Shown one piece after another: positions 34,387 to 44,523 of a DNA stretch of 64,000 nt. The stretch comes from Paenibacillus sp. oral taxon 786 str. D14 (GTDB lineage: Bacteria; Bacillota; Bacilli; Paenibacillales; Paenibacillaceae), in NCBI RefSeq assembly GCF_000159955.1, contig NZ_GG695973.1:301248-365247 (forward strand). Reading direction: 5' to 3'. Position 1 is the first letter of the stretch. Every line of letters starts with the position of its first letter. The notes below the pieces were generated by a model. That model ran no database searches, was not told the DNA's origin, and saw nothing but the letters and a program-made list of their open reading frames with translations. The position numbers and the translations under genes are program-made.

Positions 34387-36072
34387 ATGCCAGCCAAGAA
34401 AATGCGTTCTGATATGATCAAAAAAGGCTTCGACCGCGCGCCGCACCGCAGCTTGCTGCGTGCTGCAGGCGTGAAGGAAGAAGATTTCGGCAAACCGTTT
34501 ATCGCGGTCTGCAACTCTTATATCGATATCGTGCCTGGACATGTGCACTTACAAGAGTTCGGTAAAATCGTTAAGGAAGCGATCCGCGAAGCGGGCGGCG
34601 TTCCGTTTGAATTCAATACCATTGGTGTAGACGACGGGATCGCGATGGGACACATTGGGATGCGTTATTCCCTGCCAAGCCGGGAAATCATCGCCGACTC
34701 GCTCGAGACTGTAGTTTCCGCGCACTGGTTCGACGGGATGGTTTGCATTCCGAACTGCGACAAAATCACGCCAGGGATGATGATGGGCGCCTTGCGCGTC
34801 AATATCCCAACCGTCTTTGTCAGCGGCGGTCCAATGAAAGCCGGCGTCGACAGCAAAGGACGCAGATTGTCCTTGACCTCCGTCTTTGAAGGCGTTGGCG
34901 CCCACCAAGCCGGACAAATCAGCGACAAGGACTTGCTCGAACTGGAACAATACGGCTGTCCGACCTGCGGTTCGTGTTCCGGTATGTTCACGGCCAACTC
35001 GATGAACTGCCTCGCTGAAGCGCTGGGCTTGGCGCTGCCGGGGAACGGCACCATCCTCGCTGTCGCCGAAGAGCGCCGCGAATTCGTCCGGAAGTCTGCG
35101 CAGCAGCTGATGAAGCTGATCGAGCTTGATCTGAAACCGCGCGACATCGTGACGAAGGAATCGATCGACAACGCTTTTGCGCTGGATATGGCTATGGGCG
35201 GCTCCACGAACACCGTCCTGCATACGCTGGCTTTGGCCCAAGAAGCAGGAATCGATTACCCGCTGGAACGGATCAATGAAGTGGCCAACCGCGTGCCGCA
35301 TATTGCAAAGCTGGCTCCGGCGTCCGATATCTTTATCGAAGACGTGCATCGGGCTGGCGGCGTCAGCGCCGTGCTCAACGAGCTGCTGAAGAAGCCGGGA
35401 GCCATCTACGGCGATCAAATCACCGTTACCGGCAAAACGCTCGCCGAGAACGTCGCCGGATGCGAAATCCTCGACCACAACGTCATCCGTCCGATCGACA
35501 ATCCGCATTCCGAGAAAGGCGGACTTGCTATCCTGTATGGTAACCTGGCGCCGGAAGGCTCCGTCATCAAGGTGGGAGCTGTTGACCCTTCGGTTGGCGG
35601 ATATCATAAAGGCCCGGCGATCTGCTTCGACTCGCAGGAAGAAGCGCTCGAAGGGATCGCGAACGGTAAAGTCAAAGAGGGTTGCGTTGTTGTCATCCGC
35701 TATGAAGGACCAAAGGGCGGTCCAGGCATGCCTGAAATGCTGGCTCCAACGTCGCAGATCGTCGGCATGGGTCTGGGCGCGAAGGTCGGTCTGATCACCG
35801 ACGGACGCTTCTCCGGCGCTTCCCGCGGAATCAGCATCGGTCATATCTCTCCTGAGGCTGCTGAAGGCGGCCCAATCGCTTTCGTTGAAGACGGCGACAT
35901 CATCGAGCTGGACTTGAATAACCGCAAAATCGAGCTGCATGTCAGCGATGAAGAGCTCGCGCGCCGCAAAGCCAATTGGAAAGGCTTTGAGCCGAAGGTC
36001 AAAACCGGTTATCTGGCCCGTTATTCCAAACTGGTCACCAACGCCAGCTCCGGCGGCGTGATGAAAATTTAA
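34387..36072 (+). CDS. ilvD: Dihydroxy-acid dehydratase
   Basis: This 561-residue iron-sulfur enzyme makes the 2-keto acid precursors of valine, leucine and isoleucine. Cluster Cys residues are visible in [11 protein letters not shown] and [17 protein letters not shown], and the C-terminal [13 protein letters not shown] block is present. I took ATG 34387, nearer to the GGAGG/CGGAG sites than an in-frame ATG at 34369. It stands alone, without other ilv genes nearby. Confidence 0.95.
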   Translation: MPAKKMRSDMIKKGFDRAPHRSLLRAAGVKEEDFGKPFIAVCNSYIDIVPGHVHLQEFGKIVKEAIREAGGVPFEFNTIGVDDGIAMGHIGMRYSLPSREIIADSLETVVSAHWFDGMVCIPNCDKITPGMMMGALRVNIPTVFVSGGPMKAGVDSKGRRLSLTSVFEGVGAHQAGQISDKDLLELEQYGCPTCGSCSGMFTANSMNCLAEALGLALPGNGTILAVAEERREFVRKSAQQLMKLIELDLKPRDIVTKESIDNAFALDMAMGGSTNTVLHTLALAQEAGIDYPLERINEVANRVPHIAKLAPASDIFIEDVHRAGGVSAVLNELLKKPGAIYGDQITVTGKTLAENVAGCEILDHNVIRPIDNPHSEKGGLAILYGNLAPEGSVIKVGAVDPSVGGYHKGPAICFDSQEEALEGIANGKVKEGCVVVIRYEGPKGGPGMPEMLAPTSQIVGMGLGAKVGLITDGRFSGASRGISIGHISPEAAEGGPIAFVEDGDIIELDLNNRKIELHVSDEELARRKANWKGFEPKVKTGYLARYSKLVTNASSGGVMKI

Positions 36073-36084
36073 TTTAGCTTAACT

Positions 36085-36132
36085 CAAAAGGCCGTACCCG
36101 GATCATTTTAGATTCGGGTACGGCCTTTTCTT
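36085..36132. terminator. Bidirectional terminator between ilvD and the deacetylase gene
   Basis: AAAAGGCCGTACCCG pairs perfectly with CGGGTACGGCCTTTT, with T-runs in both directions. It separates the convergent ilvD and polysaccharide deacetylase genes. Confidence 0.85.
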
Positions 36133-36164
36133 TTAGAGTTAACAAAAATAATGGATAAGAGCGA

Positions 36165-37586
36165 TTAACGCGTAGGCAAGGATACGCTAAGCAAAGACTC
36201 CTCTTCCACGGCCTCCGGCTTCTCATCCACCGTATGGCTGCTGCGATGCGAGCCGTTCTCGGCGAACCGCTCCAACAGCACATCCATCGGCATCACGATC
36301 ATCTTCGGTACCAGCTCCTGAGGTTGCTCTTTTAATCTTGAGGTACCGGCAGGGTGAATAACACTCATTAATAATTTCAAATAGATTTTCGTCGAGCTGG
36401 CAAACCAGCCCTTCGGTAAATCCTTAATTATAAACCCAAATTGCTCCGGACCCCGGTTAATCATGCTGACGCCATACAGCGCCTTAACGTCTTTTAACTC
36501 AGGATGCTCGATCACATATTTGGCAAAAAGGGGTAGCGTCTTCTCCATTTTGCGGATCATTTGAATCGCCAAATGCACGCTTGTTCTGGAGCGAGCCCCA
36601 TACTCAAACAATTTTTTGTTGTCAAAATGAAGCTCCATCACTTGATCTCCAGATTCCAATGTCTTCCCATTGTTCATCGCCACCGGCTCTCCATGATAGG
36701 ATCGGACTCGGAAATGAAGGAAAGGATCCTCCGGTTCGGGAGCTTTCAATTGAAAAAGGATGTGGAAGATCTTCTCCCAAACGAGCCATAAGGCTACGAT
36801 ACATCGCTTAAACCAGGTAATCTTCACTGGCGTTCTCCCCTTCGGCGTTGCAGTTTCAACCCGTTTGCCTTGAAGCTTGGCCTCTTCCGTCGCCTGAATC
36901 AATTCATCAATGCGGATGCTTCGCAATCCGCGGCGATCCGCTTCCGTCAGCACGCGCTCGAGCGCGATCAGCATTTCCGCCGGCGCTCCGGTGTTCGCAC
37001 CTAGTGTGGCACCACAGTCGTGCAGGAGAAAGACCTCACCGCCCCGCAGCTTCTTCAGCATACGCTCCGTTAACCGGTCAGCGCCGACCTTGACCCGCCA
37101 ATCGCCGAACATAGCCGACCACAGCACGATCTGTGTATTTCCGCGGTTCGCAAAATCAAACAAGTTGACAATGCCCCACGGCGGACGATAGTAATGAGAA
37201 TTGAAGCCCGTCACGTCATGTATGATCTGATTCGTCTTCTGAATCTGCTTCTTGACGGCCGCCGGCCCCATGAGCCAATTGGTTTTGTGCACATAGTTGT
37301 GCGACCCTATCAAATGGCCTTCCTCATGAATCCGTTTAATCAATTCGGGGTGTCTCTCCGCATTGGAACCAACGAGGAAAAACGTTGCTTTCGCTCCGTG
37401 GCGCTTGAGCAGATCAAGCAATTGTGGAGTATATTTCGGATCGGGACCATCGTCGAACGTTAGCGCAAACGCCTTCTCGCTGATCCCGCGCTTAAATACG
37501 CGAAAACCGAAAATCCGAGTGATCAATCCGGGTATAAAAGCGTACAGCGTAGAGATATAAAATAACCATAGCAGCAAAGTCTCCAT
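36165..37586 (-). CDS. Polysaccharide deacetylase with C-terminal YkoP-like extension
   Basis: The 473-residue protein begins with a membrane anchor (about 1-22). A NodB-type deacetylase domain follows, with TFDDGPDP (catalytic Asp, metal Asp), SHNYVH (metal His pair), YYRPPWG and the catalytic His in FLLHDCG. Residues after about 240 form a separate region with a further hydrophobic stretch (RCIVALWLVWEKIFHILFQL) and a domain that looks like YkoP of B. subtilis. Deacetylation of a cell-surface polysaccharide or peptidoglycan is likely. ATG 37586 follows GGGG at a normal distance. The fused C-terminal part is unusual for simple PgdA proteins. Confidence 0.82.
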   Translation of the reverse strand: METLLLWLFYISTLYAFIPGLITRIFGFRVFKRGISEKAFALTFDDGPDPKYTPQLLDLLKRHGAKATFFLVGSNAERHPELIKRIHEEGHLIGSHNYVHKTNWLMGPAAVKKQIQKTNQIIHDVTGFNSHYYRPPWGIVNLFDFANRGNTQIVLWSAMFGDWRVKVGADRLTERMLKKLRGGEVFLLHDCGATLGANTGAPAEMLIALERVLTEADRRGLRSIRIDELIQATEEAKLQGKRVETATPKGRTPVKITWFKRCIVALWLVWEKIFHILFQLKAPEPEDPFLHFRVRSYHGEPVAMNNGKTLESGDQVMELHFDNKKLFEYGARSRTSVHLAIQMIRKMEKTLPLFAKYVIEHPELKDVKALYGVSMINRGPEQFGFIIKDLPKGWFASSTKIYLKLLMSVIHPAGTSRLKEQPQELVPKMIVMPMDVLLERFAENGSHRSSHTVDEKPEAVEEESLLSVSLPTR

Positions 37587-37713
37587 ATGCTTTCCCCACT
37601 TTTCTATGATCAATGACTTTGGCATGCTCCGTGAAAAGCATAGCATCTACACTATTTTATCACAGACATCTTCAGTTTAGGCGCATTTTTTTGGGGAAGG
37701 CATAGGAAATCGG

Positions 37714-39498
37714 TCAACCTTCCGCAGCCAGTAAATCCATTGTTCGCCGGAACAATTCGGCGGCCAGATGCTTGGATCTTTCCGGCTGGTTTTGAACGAG
37801 GACGGCGACAGCATACTTGGGTTGATGAGTCGGTCCGTAACCGATAAACCATTGATGATTCAGCTGCTTATGATTCTTCACAACCTCAGCTGTTCCCGAT
37901 TTTCCAGCCAGCGGCCATTTGGCTTTCTGCAAAGTTCGCCCGGTGCCGTCTGTGACAACCAGCCTCATCATGGACAACAGCCGTTGTGCCGTTTGCGGAG
38001 TAATTTGTCCAGCGGAGGAGGGCGAAGCTTGAACCGGCAATGCGGAGAGCAGCGAACCTTCCTTATAACGGATCTCGCTGACTAAGCGGGGCGCCATAAC
38101 CTGTCCGCCGTGGAGCAAAGTAACAACCAGATTGGCCGCTTGCAGTGGAGAGACAAGCACGTCCCGCTGACCAATCGCTGTCTGTGCCCGCACCCCGCCG
38201 TCCGCCGCCGCCAGATTGCTAAAGACCGCCCCGGCTTCTTCCTGATCCAGCGGCCGCAAGGAATCCCCTCCAAGGAAGGACGGATCGTGCCAGCCCACGG
38301 TGCGCCCCAGCCCCAGCTTGGCGGCTGTCCGGGCAATCGCCTCCGCACTCAGCCGTTCTCCCAGTGTGGCGAATACCACGTTACACGACCTCGCAAAGCC
38401 TTCCTCCAGCGTAAGGTTTCCATGTCCGCCTTCCTTCCAGCATGACAAGCCGTATTTTCCGTAATGCCCGCTGCAGTGGAACATCTCCCCGGGAAATGTC
38501 ACCTGCTCCTCCAGCGCAGCCGCCGCAATCACCGCCTTAAAAATCGAACCCGGCACACTGGCCTTAACCGCCTTATTACTCCAGTTCTCTGCTGCCGGAT
38601 CAACGTGATGCGGATCGTAGAAAGGCAGCGATACCATCGAGACGATATCGGCGGTTTTGGCGTCCAGCACGACCACTGCTCCATCCGTCACTTTCATCTC
38701 ATCCGCTAACCGCTCGATTTTTTGTTGGAGGGTGTCATCAACTGTCGTTTGGATTTGCAGCGGATAGTATCGGCTAGCCTCCGCATTCACCCGCGTCCCC
38801 ATCCCAACTAGCGGATCCTTGCGGCCATCAACCGTGTAGGCCGCTCTGACGCTGCCGATTCCGCGGAGCATGTTATCCAGCGTTTTCTCCAACCCCGAAG
38901 CTCCAACCTGCAGCGTTAACGCGAAGTCCGGTTGGTGCTTATCTTCTCGCAACTTACGGATGACGTCCGGCCGTTGCGTCACGAAGCCAAGCCATTGATT
39001 CCCCCGTTCGCCCGGTCCGTAACGCGTCATATACGGCAGCACCTCCAGCCCTTCCAGATGAGGCAAAGAACGGGCTATCTCTTCGCTAAGCCGAAGCGGT
39101 TCCCCCGGCTCCCCGCCAGGCTTGGGCCAGACGTAAGGGCGCTCCAACTGTTCCCATTTCCTTTGGAGTTCGGGAATCGTTGTCCCCAATACGGCCGCCA
39201 ATCCGGTAATCTGATCTGCTGCGGGCAACTTGCGGACAGGGAACAGAATTGGTGTCCAACCGACTTCGCCCGTCAGCGCCTTTCCGTTGCGATCAACAAG
39301 TTGACCTCGCCCCGGATCCAACTCAATACTCTCTTCCCGTTGCCGGACGGCGAGTTCATTGATTGTCTTGCCGCTTACGGTCACCGCCTTAAACGCTGAA
39401 GCCATCTGAATCCAAGCGATCCGCAGCGCAAATAGTCCCAGCACCGCCGCAAAGGAAAGTAACAGATAAAATATCCGTTTTTTGCGCAATAACGACAT
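37714..39498 (-). CDS. pbpI: Class B penicillin-binding protein (PbpI/PBP4b-like transpeptidase)
   Basis: This 594-residue peptidoglycan transpeptidase is anchored by one N-terminal helix (about 9-29). The catalytic motifs are SxxK in PGSIFKAV, SxN in RSCNVVF and KSGT in LAGKSGTAEVV. A dimerisation domain precedes the transpeptidase domain. Size and neighbourhood near the U32 genes agree with YrrR (PbpI), a forespore-expressed PBP in B. subtilis; the symbol is tentative. Confidence 0.83.
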   Translation of the reverse strand: MSLLRKKRIFYLLLSFAAVLGLFALRIAWIQMASAFKAVTVSGKTINELAVRQREESIELDPGRGQLVDRNGKALTGEVGWTPILFPVRKLPAADQITGLAAVLGTTIPELQRKWEQLERPYVWPKPGGEPGEPLRLSEEIARSLPHLEGLEVLPYMTRYGPGERGNQWLGFVTQRPDVIRKLREDKHQPDFALTLQVGASGLEKTLDNMLRGIGSVRAAYTVDGRKDPLVGMGTRVNAEASRYYPLQIQTTVDDTLQQKIERLADEMKVTDGAVVVLDAKTADIVSMVSLPFYDPHHVDPAAENWSNKAVKASVPGSIFKAVIAAAALEEQVTFPGEMFHCSGHYGKYGLSCWKEGGHGNLTLEEGFARSCNVVFATLGERLSAEAIARTAAKLGLGRTVGWHDPSFLGGDSLRPLDQEEAGAVFSNLAAADGGVRAQTAIGQRDVLVSPLQAANLVVTLLHGGQVMAPRLVSEIRYKEGSLLSALPVQASPSSAGQITPQTAQRLLSMMRLVVTDGTGRTLQKAKWPLAGKSGTAEVVKNHKQLNHQWFIGYGPTHQPKYAVAVLVQNQPERSKHLAAELFRRTMDLLAAEG

Positions 39499-39577
39499 CG
39501 TTCGCCCTCCATTCTGTTCCCATTATTTCCTGGGAAAAGTCGGGCTAAACAAACACCAAGCTATCTTGATCCCCTGC

Positions 39578-39622
39578 AAAGTAAAAGCCCGGCTGCACCT
39601 GCATCGCAGATGAGCCGGGCTT
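39578..39622 (-). terminator. Terminator of the chemoreceptor gene
   Basis: AAGCCCGGCT pairs with AGCCGGGCTT; the loop contains a second small hairpin. On the minus strand it is followed by TTTACTTT, about 65 bp past the stop codon. Confidence 0.75.
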
Positions 39623-39686
39623 CTCCCCGCCCCCGGAACCCTCGGGGATGGGCCAAGCTTTGATTTCCGTCGCTTAAGCCTGCTAT

Positions 39687-41864
39687 CTATACGGTGAATT
39701 TCGACAACGACTCTTTCAAGCCAGCCGACACATTCTCCAGTTTGTTTGACAGCTGTACCAGTTGATCGCCGACCGTTTGCTGTTCGCTGGAGAGCGATGC
39801 AACCTCTTCGGACGTGGCGGACGATTGCTGTGCGACGGCACTGACGTTGCTCATCGCTTCCGACAAGACCGCTTGCGATTCGTTTAGCTGGTCGATGGAA
39901 GCCGTTACGGAATCCAGGTGACGCACGAAGCCTTCCATTTGTTGCTGCACCGATACGAAAATTTGGTTGGTTTCCTGCACCGATGCGATTTGCTCTTGGA
40001 AGATCGGGCTCGCCTCGGACAAGGTCTTCACCGTTTCATTCATCTCTTTCTGAATCGTATCTGTGATTTCGCCGACCATGGTGATCGACTGACGCGACTG
40101 ATCGGCCAGTTGGCGAATTTCATCGGCAACGACCATAAATCCGCGGCCTGCAGCACCTGCGCGGGCTGCTTCAATCGTAGCATTAAGCGACAGGATATTC
40201 GTTTGCTGCGTAATGTTCTGCATGACATCAAGCACTTTCAAGACGGAGCCAGTGCTTGCTTTGAGCGAGTCGACCTTGGCGGTCAAAGCGTTGATCATTT
40301 CGACCGTCATATTGGTTTTCTCCATCAATCCGTTCAAATACTGAGTCCCTTGCTGACTGGACTTCTCCACCTGACGAGCCGAAATCTCCATCTCTTTGTT
40401 CGATTGGACAACGCGTTCCATTTGCCGGGAAATATTCTCGGTCAGCTCATTACCGCGTTCCGCTTCGTTAGCCAGGCTGGTTGCCCCGTTAGCAATTTCT
40501 TCAGTCGCCACGGCGATTTCTTTCGCAGACAACGCCGTTTTGTTCGACGCTTGTGTCAATTCAGCAGCCGTATCCAATACATCCTGTGCGGAGTTATTGG
40601 TTTGCTTAACGAGGGCTGTGATATTTTCCATCATCACATTAAAGCTTACTGCCAATTGACCAATTTCATCTTTCGATTTCGTGTTCATCCGAACGTTCAG
40701 ATTCCCTTTGGAGCCTTCCTCCATCAGGTTTCTCAGCTTGCCAAGCGGATAAGCGATCATCCGAACCATCCATACCCCGATCAGAATGGCAATGATCGCA
40801 ACCACGATCAGCGAGAAGATCGTAAACATCAGAATGCGATTTGCGCTCTTCGTCAGTTCAGCCGTATCGACGGTACCGATTAACTTCCAGCCGGACGACT
40901 GGGTGCTATAGGAAGCAAGGACAGCGTTGCCGTTGGCATCCTTCGTCCGGAAAGTACCCGAAGCCTCGGTGGCTTGTCCCATATCAAATTCGGACGGATT
41001 TCCTTGATCTCTTTCAACGGAAGAACCTACAACGATGTTATCTTGAGTCACCATTTGCAGCTTGGAGTTATTCCCCAGCTTAACCTCTTTCAAATAGCCG
41101 TCTAGGATTTCCAGGTTGATATCAGCAATCAGAATAAAGCGTTTCATGCTGTTAACGCTCTGTACCGAGCGAGCTAAACGGAAGACTTCCGTACCCTTAC
41201 CTTTCGATGGCACTTGCATCCATAAAGTTTTAGTGGCGCTGGTCAGATCTTTAAACCAGGCTTCTTCGCGCACGGTATCCAAGAACGTGACATCGGCACT
41301 GCCCGAAGTGACGTCGTCCACAATGTTGTCAGCCGACAACATGTAAACGGCGGAAACCCCCTTCGTGGAGAAGGTCAACGTATTCAGACGTGTTCTCATT
41401 TTGTTGGTTGCCGTAAACTTGTCATAATCCGAAATGTTCGCCAACGAAGCATCCATGATTGCATTTTGCATCTCATCGTCCAAGAACATTTGCTGAAGGT
41501 TCTCCTCATACTTCTGCATGACAATATCTAGCTTCTGCGAGGTTTGAACGATGGTCTGCAGGTTGGCTTGTTCCGCATTGTCCTGAATGGTTCCCTTCGC
41601 CATTTGGGAGGACATAATCCCGATCGTCAGGACGAAAAACATGATTGCGACAAAGAAGATCAGGAACAACCGTACCCCCACTGCTTTCGCGGGGTTGAAT
41701 TGTTTCGGCAGCTTGTCCAGCAAATTAGCCAGTAAAGCTTTGGTATCTCGCGTTGCTTTTCCTCCTGGCTGAACCGCCTTGGATTTCGTCCGCTCTCCCT
41801 TTTGTTTCTTTTCCTTCTTTTTGCTGTTGGTTTCTTGGTCCTCGTTCTTCGGAACCAGACTCAT
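39687..41864 (-). CDS. Methyl-accepting chemotaxis protein
   Basis: The 725-residue receptor has an unusually long, Lys/Glu/Gln-rich cytoplasmic head (about 1-60) before the first transmembrane helix (LFLIFFVAIMFFVLTIGIM). A double-Cache-type sensor domain, a second helix (IFSLIVVAIIAILIGVWMV), a HAMP domain and the signalling domain follow. The signalling tip reads TNILSLNATIEAARAGAAGRG. It senses an unknown ligand and signals through CheA. ATG 41864 follows GGTGG. Expression from a sigma-D promoter is supported by the upstream sequence. Confidence 0.9.
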   Translation of the reverse strand: MSLVPKNEDQETNSKKKEKKQKGERTKSKAVQPGGKATRDTKALLANLLDKLPKQFNPAKAVGVRLFLIFFVAIMFFVLTIGIMSSQMAKGTIQDNAEQANLQTIVQTSQKLDIVMQKYEENLQQMFLDDEMQNAIMDASLANISDYDKFTATNKMRTRLNTLTFSTKGVSAVYMLSADNIVDDVTSGSADVTFLDTVREEAWFKDLTSATKTLWMQVPSKGKGTEVFRLARSVQSVNSMKRFILIADINLEILDGYLKEVKLGNNSKLQMVTQDNIVVGSSVERDQGNPSEFDMGQATEASGTFRTKDANGNAVLASYSTQSSGWKLIGTVDTAELTKSANRILMFTIFSLIVVAIIAILIGVWMVRMIAYPLGKLRNLMEEGSKGNLNVRMNTKSKDEIGQLAVSFNVMMENITALVKQTNNSAQDVLDTAAELTQASNKTALSAKEIAVATEEIANGATSLANEAERGNELTENISRQMERVVQSNKEMEISARQVEKSSQQGTQYLNGLMEKTNMTVEMINALTAKVDSLKASTGSVLKVLDVMQNITQQTNILSLNATIEAARAGAAGRGFMVVADEIRQLADQSRQSITMVGEITDTIQKEMNETVKTLSEASPIFQEQIASVQETNQIFVSVQQQMEGFVRHLDSVTASIDQLNESQAVLSEAMSNVSAVAQQSSATSEEVASLSSEQQTVGDQLVQLSNKLENVSAGLKESLSKFTV

Positions 41865-41997
41865 GTTGATCACCCACCACTCATAATAGTTGCAGACCTC
41901 AATTTTTAGGCTTGAGGTCATACATAATGCTGTTGGTTTCTCACATTTCTCGTCAGCTATTGAAAATATTCGACAATACCTGACGTTCTCCTCTATA

Positions 41998-42025
41998 ATA
42001 TCGGTTTCATATGTGGTGGATTTTA
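41998..42025 (-). promoter_or_regulatory. Sigma-D (flagellar) promoter of the chemoreceptor gene
   Basis: TAAA, 16 bases and ACCGATAT on the minus strand match the sigma-D pattern TAAA-N14/16-GCCGATAT at all but one position. It lies 134 bp upstream of the start, as expected for a motility-regulon receptor. Confidence 0.7.
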
Positions 42026-42048
42026 AATAATATTGACAAAAGTCACAA

Positions 42049-42081
42049 AAAAGGGCCTTTCGTCCTAGAAACGAACAGGCC
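42049..42081 (-). terminator. Terminator of the yrr operon
   Basis: AGGGCCTGTTCGT pairs with ACGAAAGGCCCT and is followed by TTTTTTGTG on the minus strand, 23 bp after the trhP2 stop. Confidence 0.85.
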
Positions 42082-42104
42082 CTAAAGCATATTGATTTTT
42101 TCCA

Positions 42105-43439
42105 TTACTTTCTTTTACGCATCATATCGAAATAGGAAACCGGTTGGTCCACCTTCATTTGGATCCGCTGCAGCGGGTGGCGGGCGGCATCCAATTCATT
42201 GCCGTCTTCGTCGTAGATGGTCCCGACCTTCTGCTTAAAGAACGTCCCGTTTGGACCAAAAAATTCGACTTCTTGTCCCGGTTTGAAATGGTTGCGCTGC
42301 TGGATCGTTGCCATTCCCGTCGATTCGTCATACGCCATCACCAATCCGGCAAAATCATAAGGCGCCGCCTTCTCTTCCGGTTCGTAAATATGATCTTCAT
42401 GATCCGGCGTATCGTAGAAAAATCCGGTATTCAGCGGCCGGTTCGCCGCTTTGTTGATTTCTTCGATCCACTCCGGCTTCAAGACGTAATTGTCCGGATC
42501 CGCCATGTAAGCATCAATCGCTTGGCGATAGACATTCACCACCGTCGCCACATAGTGGATGGACTTCATCCGCCCTTCGATTTTGAAACTGTCTACCCCG
42601 ACGTCGATGAGATCAGGAATATGCTCAATCATGCACAAGTCCTTCGATCCCATCGTAAATGCATGATCGTTTTCCTCAAACATCGGTAGCTGAGTTACGC
42701 CAAGACGGAACTTCTCCAGTACCCTGTTATCGCGGGCTTCTTCCTCGGAAATCCATTCGCCATCCGCACGGGCGTCCGTGAACAGGTCGTATTTCCAACG
42801 GCAGGATTGGCAGCAACCCCCACGGTTGGAGTCACGGTCGGTAAAATGGTTGGACAACACGCAGCGTCCCGAGTACGAGGAGCACATCGCGCCATGAATA
42901 AACGCCTCGATCTCGATGTCGACATGACGTTTAATTTCCTCGATTTCCTCAAGGCTGGTCTCCCGTCCCAGTACGACCCGCGGCAAGCCTTGGTCTTTCC
43001 AGAATTGTACCGCTTGCCAGTTCACCGTCGATTGCTGAGTACTCAGGTGAACCTCCAGTTCGGGGACGACCCGCTTCGCGGTCTCTATGATCACCGGGTC
43101 GGCGACGATAATGGCAGCGATGCCTACCTCGTATAAATTACGCAAATACTCCTCGATGCCCTCCAGATCCTCATTATGGGCATAAATATTCGTGGCGACA
43201 AACACCTTGGCGCCGTACTTCTTGGCAAATTCCACGCCTTCCCGCATTTCTTCAAAGCTGAAATTATCTGCATTGGAACGAAGGCCGTATTGTTGTCCCC
43301 CGATATACACGGCATCGGCGCCGTAATGGACAGCGAATTTCAGCTTCTCAAGATTGCCTGCCGGGGCAAGCAGCTCGGGTTTCGCCAGCCGATAACGTTT
43401 TCCCGTATATTTCGGGATATGCTTCTCCGCAGTTTGCAT
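42105..43439 (-). CDS. trhP2: U32-family tRNA hydroxylation protein TrhP2 (YrrO)
   Basis: This 444-residue protein belongs to the U32 group long called peptidases and now linked to prephenate-dependent formation of 5-hydroxyuridine at tRNA position 34. The U32 signature EAFIHGAMCSSYSGRCVLSN and cluster Cys residues (CCQSCRWKYDL) are present. A C-terminal barrel (about 360-435) completes the long form. It is paired with the shorter trhP1 gene upstream, as in B. subtilis yrrN-yrrO. Confidence 0.88.
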   Translation of the reverse strand: MQTAEKHIPKYTGKRYRLAKPELLAPAGNLEKLKFAVHYGADAVYIGGQQYGLRSNADNFSFEEMREGVEFAKKYGAKVFVATNIYAHNEDLEGIEEYLRNLYEVGIAAIIVADPVIIETAKRVVPELEVHLSTQQSTVNWQAVQFWKDQGLPRVVLGRETSLEEIEEIKRHVDIEIEAFIHGAMCSSYSGRCVLSNHFTDRDSNRGGCCQSCRWKYDLFTDARADGEWISEEEARDNRVLEKFRLGVTQLPMFEENDHAFTMGSKDLCMIEHIPDLIDVGVDSFKIEGRMKSIHYVATVVNVYRQAIDAYMADPDNYVLKPEWIEEINKAANRPLNTGFFYDTPDHEDHIYEPEEKAAPYDFAGLVMAYDESTGMATIQQRNHFKPGQEVEFFGPNGTFFKQKVGTIYDEDGNELDAARHPLQRIQMKVDQPVSYFDMMRKRK

Positions 43440-43523
43440 CTTCGTTCACCTCTCATCATTTTTTGGGTTTTTAAATTTAAAATATAGGTCAAAAAAGTCG
43501 GCTTTTCAGCACCCAACTTCCTC

Positions 43524-44459
43524 TTAATAGACCTGTTCCTTATAAAAGAAGCCGAAGGTCAGCTCCCGCTCCGGATCTTGAATCTCGCGAATGGCCTCAA
43601 GCCAGTTCTCATCGAGCTCATAGCCGTCCGGATCGCGGAAATAAGCTTCGATCGCCTTGCGATACGAAGCAATGACCACTTCGTTATAGGATGCCGGCTT
43701 CAGCAGCGTCTCGATTTTGAAGCTGTCCACGCCAGCCGCCATCAGCAGGTGCAAATCCTCCAAGATACAAATATCGTCCGAACTCATAATATGCGTTCCG
43801 TTGATATCCTCGAAGATCGGGAACTTCTCGTCCGGCCGTTCGGCCTCGATCAGGAACAGCCCACGGCTCATCCCCAGGTTGCTGTCCGGATCAACCGGCC
43901 GCCCTTGAGACACCATGTAGCTATGCACCAAGCGCCGCTTCGAGTGATAAATATTGGTCATTCCATGCACCTGAACCTCTGCTTCGATGTTCAGCTTCGG
44001 AGGCATTGCAGTGATCTCGTCCATATTCAGCTCACGAGCGAGCACAACTCGGGAAGCTCCCTTCGTGCCCCAGTAATTGGCCGTGGCATAGTTGGTGGAG
44101 GTCATCTCCGCGTTCCAATGCAGCTTCAGCTGAGGCGCAACCGTGCGCACCGTTTGAAGCACGGCCGGGTCACCGAATTCAACGGCGTCTACGCCGCACT
44201 CCGCCAACTGCTTCACATAATCGGGCAAACCCTCCAGCATGTCATTGGTCATCAGGTTGTTCAGGCTAACATAAATTTTAGCTCCGTACTGGCGCGCTAC
44301 CTGAACCGCTTCAGCGATGTCTTGGGGCGTCATATCGCCAGGGAGACGCATTCCGTAGCGGGCTTCGCCAACCAGCGCCGCGTCAGCCCCTGCCGCAAAG
44401 TAGCGCTTCAGTTCTTCCAGCGAACCGGCAGGAACTAACAATTCCGGTTTTTTACTCAT
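43524..44459 (-). CDS. trhP1: U32-family tRNA hydroxylation protein TrhP1 (YrrN)
   Basis: This 311-residue short U32 protein (ELLVPAGSLEELKRYFAAGADA; VDSFKIETLLKP) matches YrrN. It lacks the full CxxxC block in its HGMTNIYHSKRRLVHSYM segment, so it probably functions as partner of TrhP2, encoded 84 bp downstream. Both act with TrhO-like routes to make ho5U in tRNA, where later steps yield mo5U. Confidence 0.86.
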   Translation of the reverse strand: MSKKPELLVPAGSLEELKRYFAAGADAALVGEARYGMRLPGDMTPQDIAEAVQVARQYGAKIYVSLNNLMTNDMLEGLPDYVKQLAECGVDAVEFGDPAVLQTVRTVAPQLKLHWNAEMTSTNYATANYWGTKGASRVVLARELNMDEITAMPPKLNIEAEVQVHGMTNIYHSKRRLVHSYMVSQGRPVDPDSNLGMSRGLFLIEAERPDEKFPIFEDINGTHIMSSDDICILEDLHLLMAAGVDSFKIETLLKPASYNEVVIASYRKAIEAYFRDPDGYELDENWLEAIREIQDPERELTFGFFYKEQVY

Positions 44460-44523
44460 GTTGATACTACCACCTTTAAAAGGTTGTTCAAAACGTTATC
44501 TACATTTTGAACTTCCACCTTAT

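Noticed and set aside
34549-35940. 463-codon open frame antisense to ilvD
   Set aside because: ilvD is unmistakable; the antisense frame has no ribosome binding site or family features.
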